Below, piece after piece: positions 61,525 to 64,000 of a stretch of 64,000 nt of DNA. The position numbers and the translations under genes are program-made. Every line of letters begins with the position of its first letter. Positions within the stretch are counted from its first letter, which is position 1. Below the pieces are notes generated by a model, which saw only the letters and a program-made list of their open reading frames with translations, ran no database searches and was not told the origin of the DNA. This DNA comes from Smittia aterrima (taxonomy: Eukaryota; Arthropoda; Insecta; Diptera; Chironomidae): contig CP093829.1 of NCBI GenBank assembly GCA_033063855.1, positions 16,709,537 through 16,773,536 on the forward strand, in the 5' to 3' direction.

Positions 61525-64000
61525 CTGGAATTATAGAAAACAGGAAAATCAGAGATTAAATTAAACAATTCATTAGATTTGCTATTCGCATCGAAATGTT
61601 CTCTCGCACATAATTCAATCGAGGCTCGCTTTCATGCTTCATGTTCAATCATAAATTCATATTGCGTTCCCAACTAGCATGCAGCATGCATCAGCATATT
61701 CAAATATTCATTCAGCATTGTTCATCCAATAAACTCAGGAAATACATATCTTTCTCTATTTGACTGTTGCTCTTGATAACACGACGCAACCAAATCATAA
61801 AACAATGAATATCAAATTTAATAGTGTTTTAATGCCATCCTCATTTGTTTTCCTGGGAATTATTTATGCGACGCGGATCGAATGACCGTTGTACACGAAA
61901 CCTTTTAGGTTGATAAGAGGCTACAGTAGTTTTCAGTTATGTTAATGATTATGTCCGGCACCGTCATTCGTTGAAACACGTTCGCGCTATGCGAAATGGT
62001 CGACCAGCGCCCTCAAATCGACTTTGGGAAATTCCAAATGTAAGAAGACGAAGAAGCATTGACGCAGAATGTTGTGCTTTCACTTTGTCGTCCCTCTCAA
62101 ACTCAACTAATCACTTGGCCAATAAGGTAAGAAACTCGAAACGAAATTTGTTTCCGTCGAGCGTCCTAATTCGAGTCTTAGTCCATTTTACCTCATTTCG
62201 TTGTCGTTCTAATTGATCTCAACGCCATGATAAAGTCGATGTAGGTTTTTCAAGCCTCGACACACAAGCAAAAGTCACTTGAACTCGTGAAACGCTCAAT
62301 CGGATTATTTATTTGAAAATGCATTCAAAAGAACTTTAAGTGCTCGCTTGGCAAACTTTTTCAAAAGTAAACTCTTTGCCATTGGTCATTGGCCTTTGAG
62401 AAGATTAATTTTTTATGAACTCAAGTTTAATTGGATTTGGGGCATTTTAAAAATCTGCTTTCATCACTTGAATGCTACACTGCGGTCGTCTCATCAAAAA
62501 CATTCATTCTGAGATTGAATTAGTTACTTCACGTTGCTGCTGGAAACGATTCCTGCGTCATTCCTTGCGACGACAGACACGTTTCGTCTTTACCATGTCA
62601 ACTAAGAGAGTTTGATGAGGTACACAATTAGGATTAAAATATTGAGCGTGAGGAAGTAGAAGAGAATAAGCTGGAAATGGATTCCACGTGACTACGAAAG
62701 CTCGATGTTGAGTTGAGTGACGAGACCAGAAACAGAGGAATTTTTTCGCTTCGATGATTTCTCGCTCGTACTTTGTATCACATTGCGAGTTGCGCTCCAG
62801 GTAAACAAACTCTTTATTGTTACACCATTATGATTTCATTACAGAGCAAAGCCACAAGCGGCGCCCGTAGAGAGGAAGACATGGGAGTCGTCAAACAAAA
62901 ATTTCTGGTTACAACTCATTCACCGTAATCGACTTGATTAATTTTCATGCGTAATTTATTCACGTTTGCGGGTTGCCTCCCCCCACGAGACAACGTCACG
63001 AGCGTAATGTGTTTTCAAATCAGCAGCGGATAACCGATAAATTTGCTTTCTGCATTAATAATTCACGCGACTCAATCGGTGCCGGAGCTGCCATTAATAA
63101 CCAGATAAAAGTGTCATCAAGTGCAGCGCAAATGCCAACGAAATAAAGCGACGAGTGACGAAATATCTTGCGAGTTAATCACCACGCACTTAAGCGAGCG
63201 ACTTAAAGCTAATTATTCGTTTCTTTTTACGCTTCTTCATTACCGAGCAAGGCAAAAAAAAAACATCGAACTACTCGAAAATGTTAAGAAAGCAGAAAAT
63301 TGGATCAGAAACTTGTCAATTACACTTTTCTTTTCCTCTTGTTTCGACGAGTGAAGAAAAAATAAAACTTTTCTTTTCTGTTTCTTCTTCATTCGGTAAT
63401 CGCAATGAGAGAAGCCGCAACACACAAAACCAATGAAACTAAATAGGCAAATGTCAGAATGAAAGCGAGAGAGAGCCAATGGTTATAACCTTCAGATGGA
63501 AGAACGAGTCGCAAAATTTCTTCATCGTCATTAAGCGTCACTCCATAAATCACTCACACAAGGAAGCGATAAGAAGATGACGATTATAGCCTTGGTCAGT
63601 GCTGAAAAGATTCGATCGACAGTGACGAGATAGAGACGAACAGCCGAACAATCTCACTCATTACCGTAGGTTATTTGGCTCTCGTTTGTTTATATTAGCA
63701 GCATCTGATGAGTTTTATTTTCATATTTTTGACCCACAAAATGCTGAGAGCAAAAAAAATAAAATAAAGAGTGTAGCGGTCGGAGTTCTATTCATAGCAA
63801 TTTAAGATGTTTGAAAACAAATGCTGTGGGAACCTACATAGTGTATCAAGAAGATGATTCATGTTGTTAGATGAGAGAGGAGACATGATCACTAAGTATC
63901 ATGCTTGAGGGTCTTTTCACGAAAATAGAAACGCAATTCAATTTTGGGATAGCGACAACGACATGAGTTATTCATAGCACATGCCAAGTTCAAGCGTTAA
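61525..64000 (-). other. 5' part of nemo: intron running off the window
   Basis: I looked on the minus strand for the exon encoding the glycine-rich loop (ending VVW with the codon split TG|G) and did not find it, so it lies beyond 64000. A small CAG cluster at about 61249-61262 and ATGCAGCATGCAT-like short repeats at about 61675-61692 lie left of or inside this stretch. Confidence 0.55.

Noticed and set aside
1..64000. tRNA, rRNA, CRISPR arrays, transposase genes, viral insertions
   Set aside because: Looked for TPsiC-type GGTTCGAATC boxes, array periodicity and transposase or polymerase motifs by eye and found none convincing. A covariance-model and repeat-library scan would be decisive.

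Overview
The window looks like nuclear DNA from a nematoceran fly. It is AT-rich, most introns are 50-300 bp with GT-AG borders, and the proteins are those of Diptera (furry, nemo, Art7/Prmt7, an MPPED-type phosphoesterase). A non-biting midge or a relative is my guess from the compact introns; the species cannot be read from the sequence. There is no bacterial, phage or CRISPR content. All gene models were built by hand by joining open frames across splice sites and checking that phases match.

Layout. (1) 1-3915, plus: the 3' three quarters of phosphoribosyl-pyrophosphate synthetase (5' exons lie left of the window). (2) 4716-5778, minus: an MPPED1/2-like metallophosphoesterase, head-to-head with the next gene. 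(3) 6342-23104, plus: furry, about 3,160 residues, the largest gene. (4) 14330-16268, minus: a class A peptide GPCR nested in a furry intron. (5) 23890-25594, plus: an unrecognised coiled-coil protein. (6) 27784-28628 and 29757-30777, plus: two TATA-driven genes for small secreted proteins, one acidic and one Gly/Ala-rich. (7) 31735-35551, minus: the HECT ubiquitin ligase Ube3b, complete at 1,069 residues, head-to-head with (8) Art7/Prmt7 at 35900-37992, plus. (9) 37993-64000 is gene-poor. It holds the 3' end of an unidentified plus-strand gene (43492-43929) and the last seven coding exons of nemo (minus, 50246-61524), whose 5' end lies right of the window.

The genes are not an operon and do not share one pathway. 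Furry (scaffold for the NDR kinase Tricornered) and nemo (Wnt/BMP-modulating kinase) are both cell-morphogenesis regulators. Ube3b and Art7 share a short divergent promoter region, as do the phosphoesterase and furry.

The most interesting items are: an in-frame 24-bp candidate microexon in the PRPP synthetase gene; single-base frame breaks in furry exon 1 and in the third intracellular loop of the nested GPCR; an orphan gene 3' end in the gene desert; and a GC-AG intron plus a 12-bp microexon in the glycine-rich gene. I saw nothing I would call a wholly new biological system.
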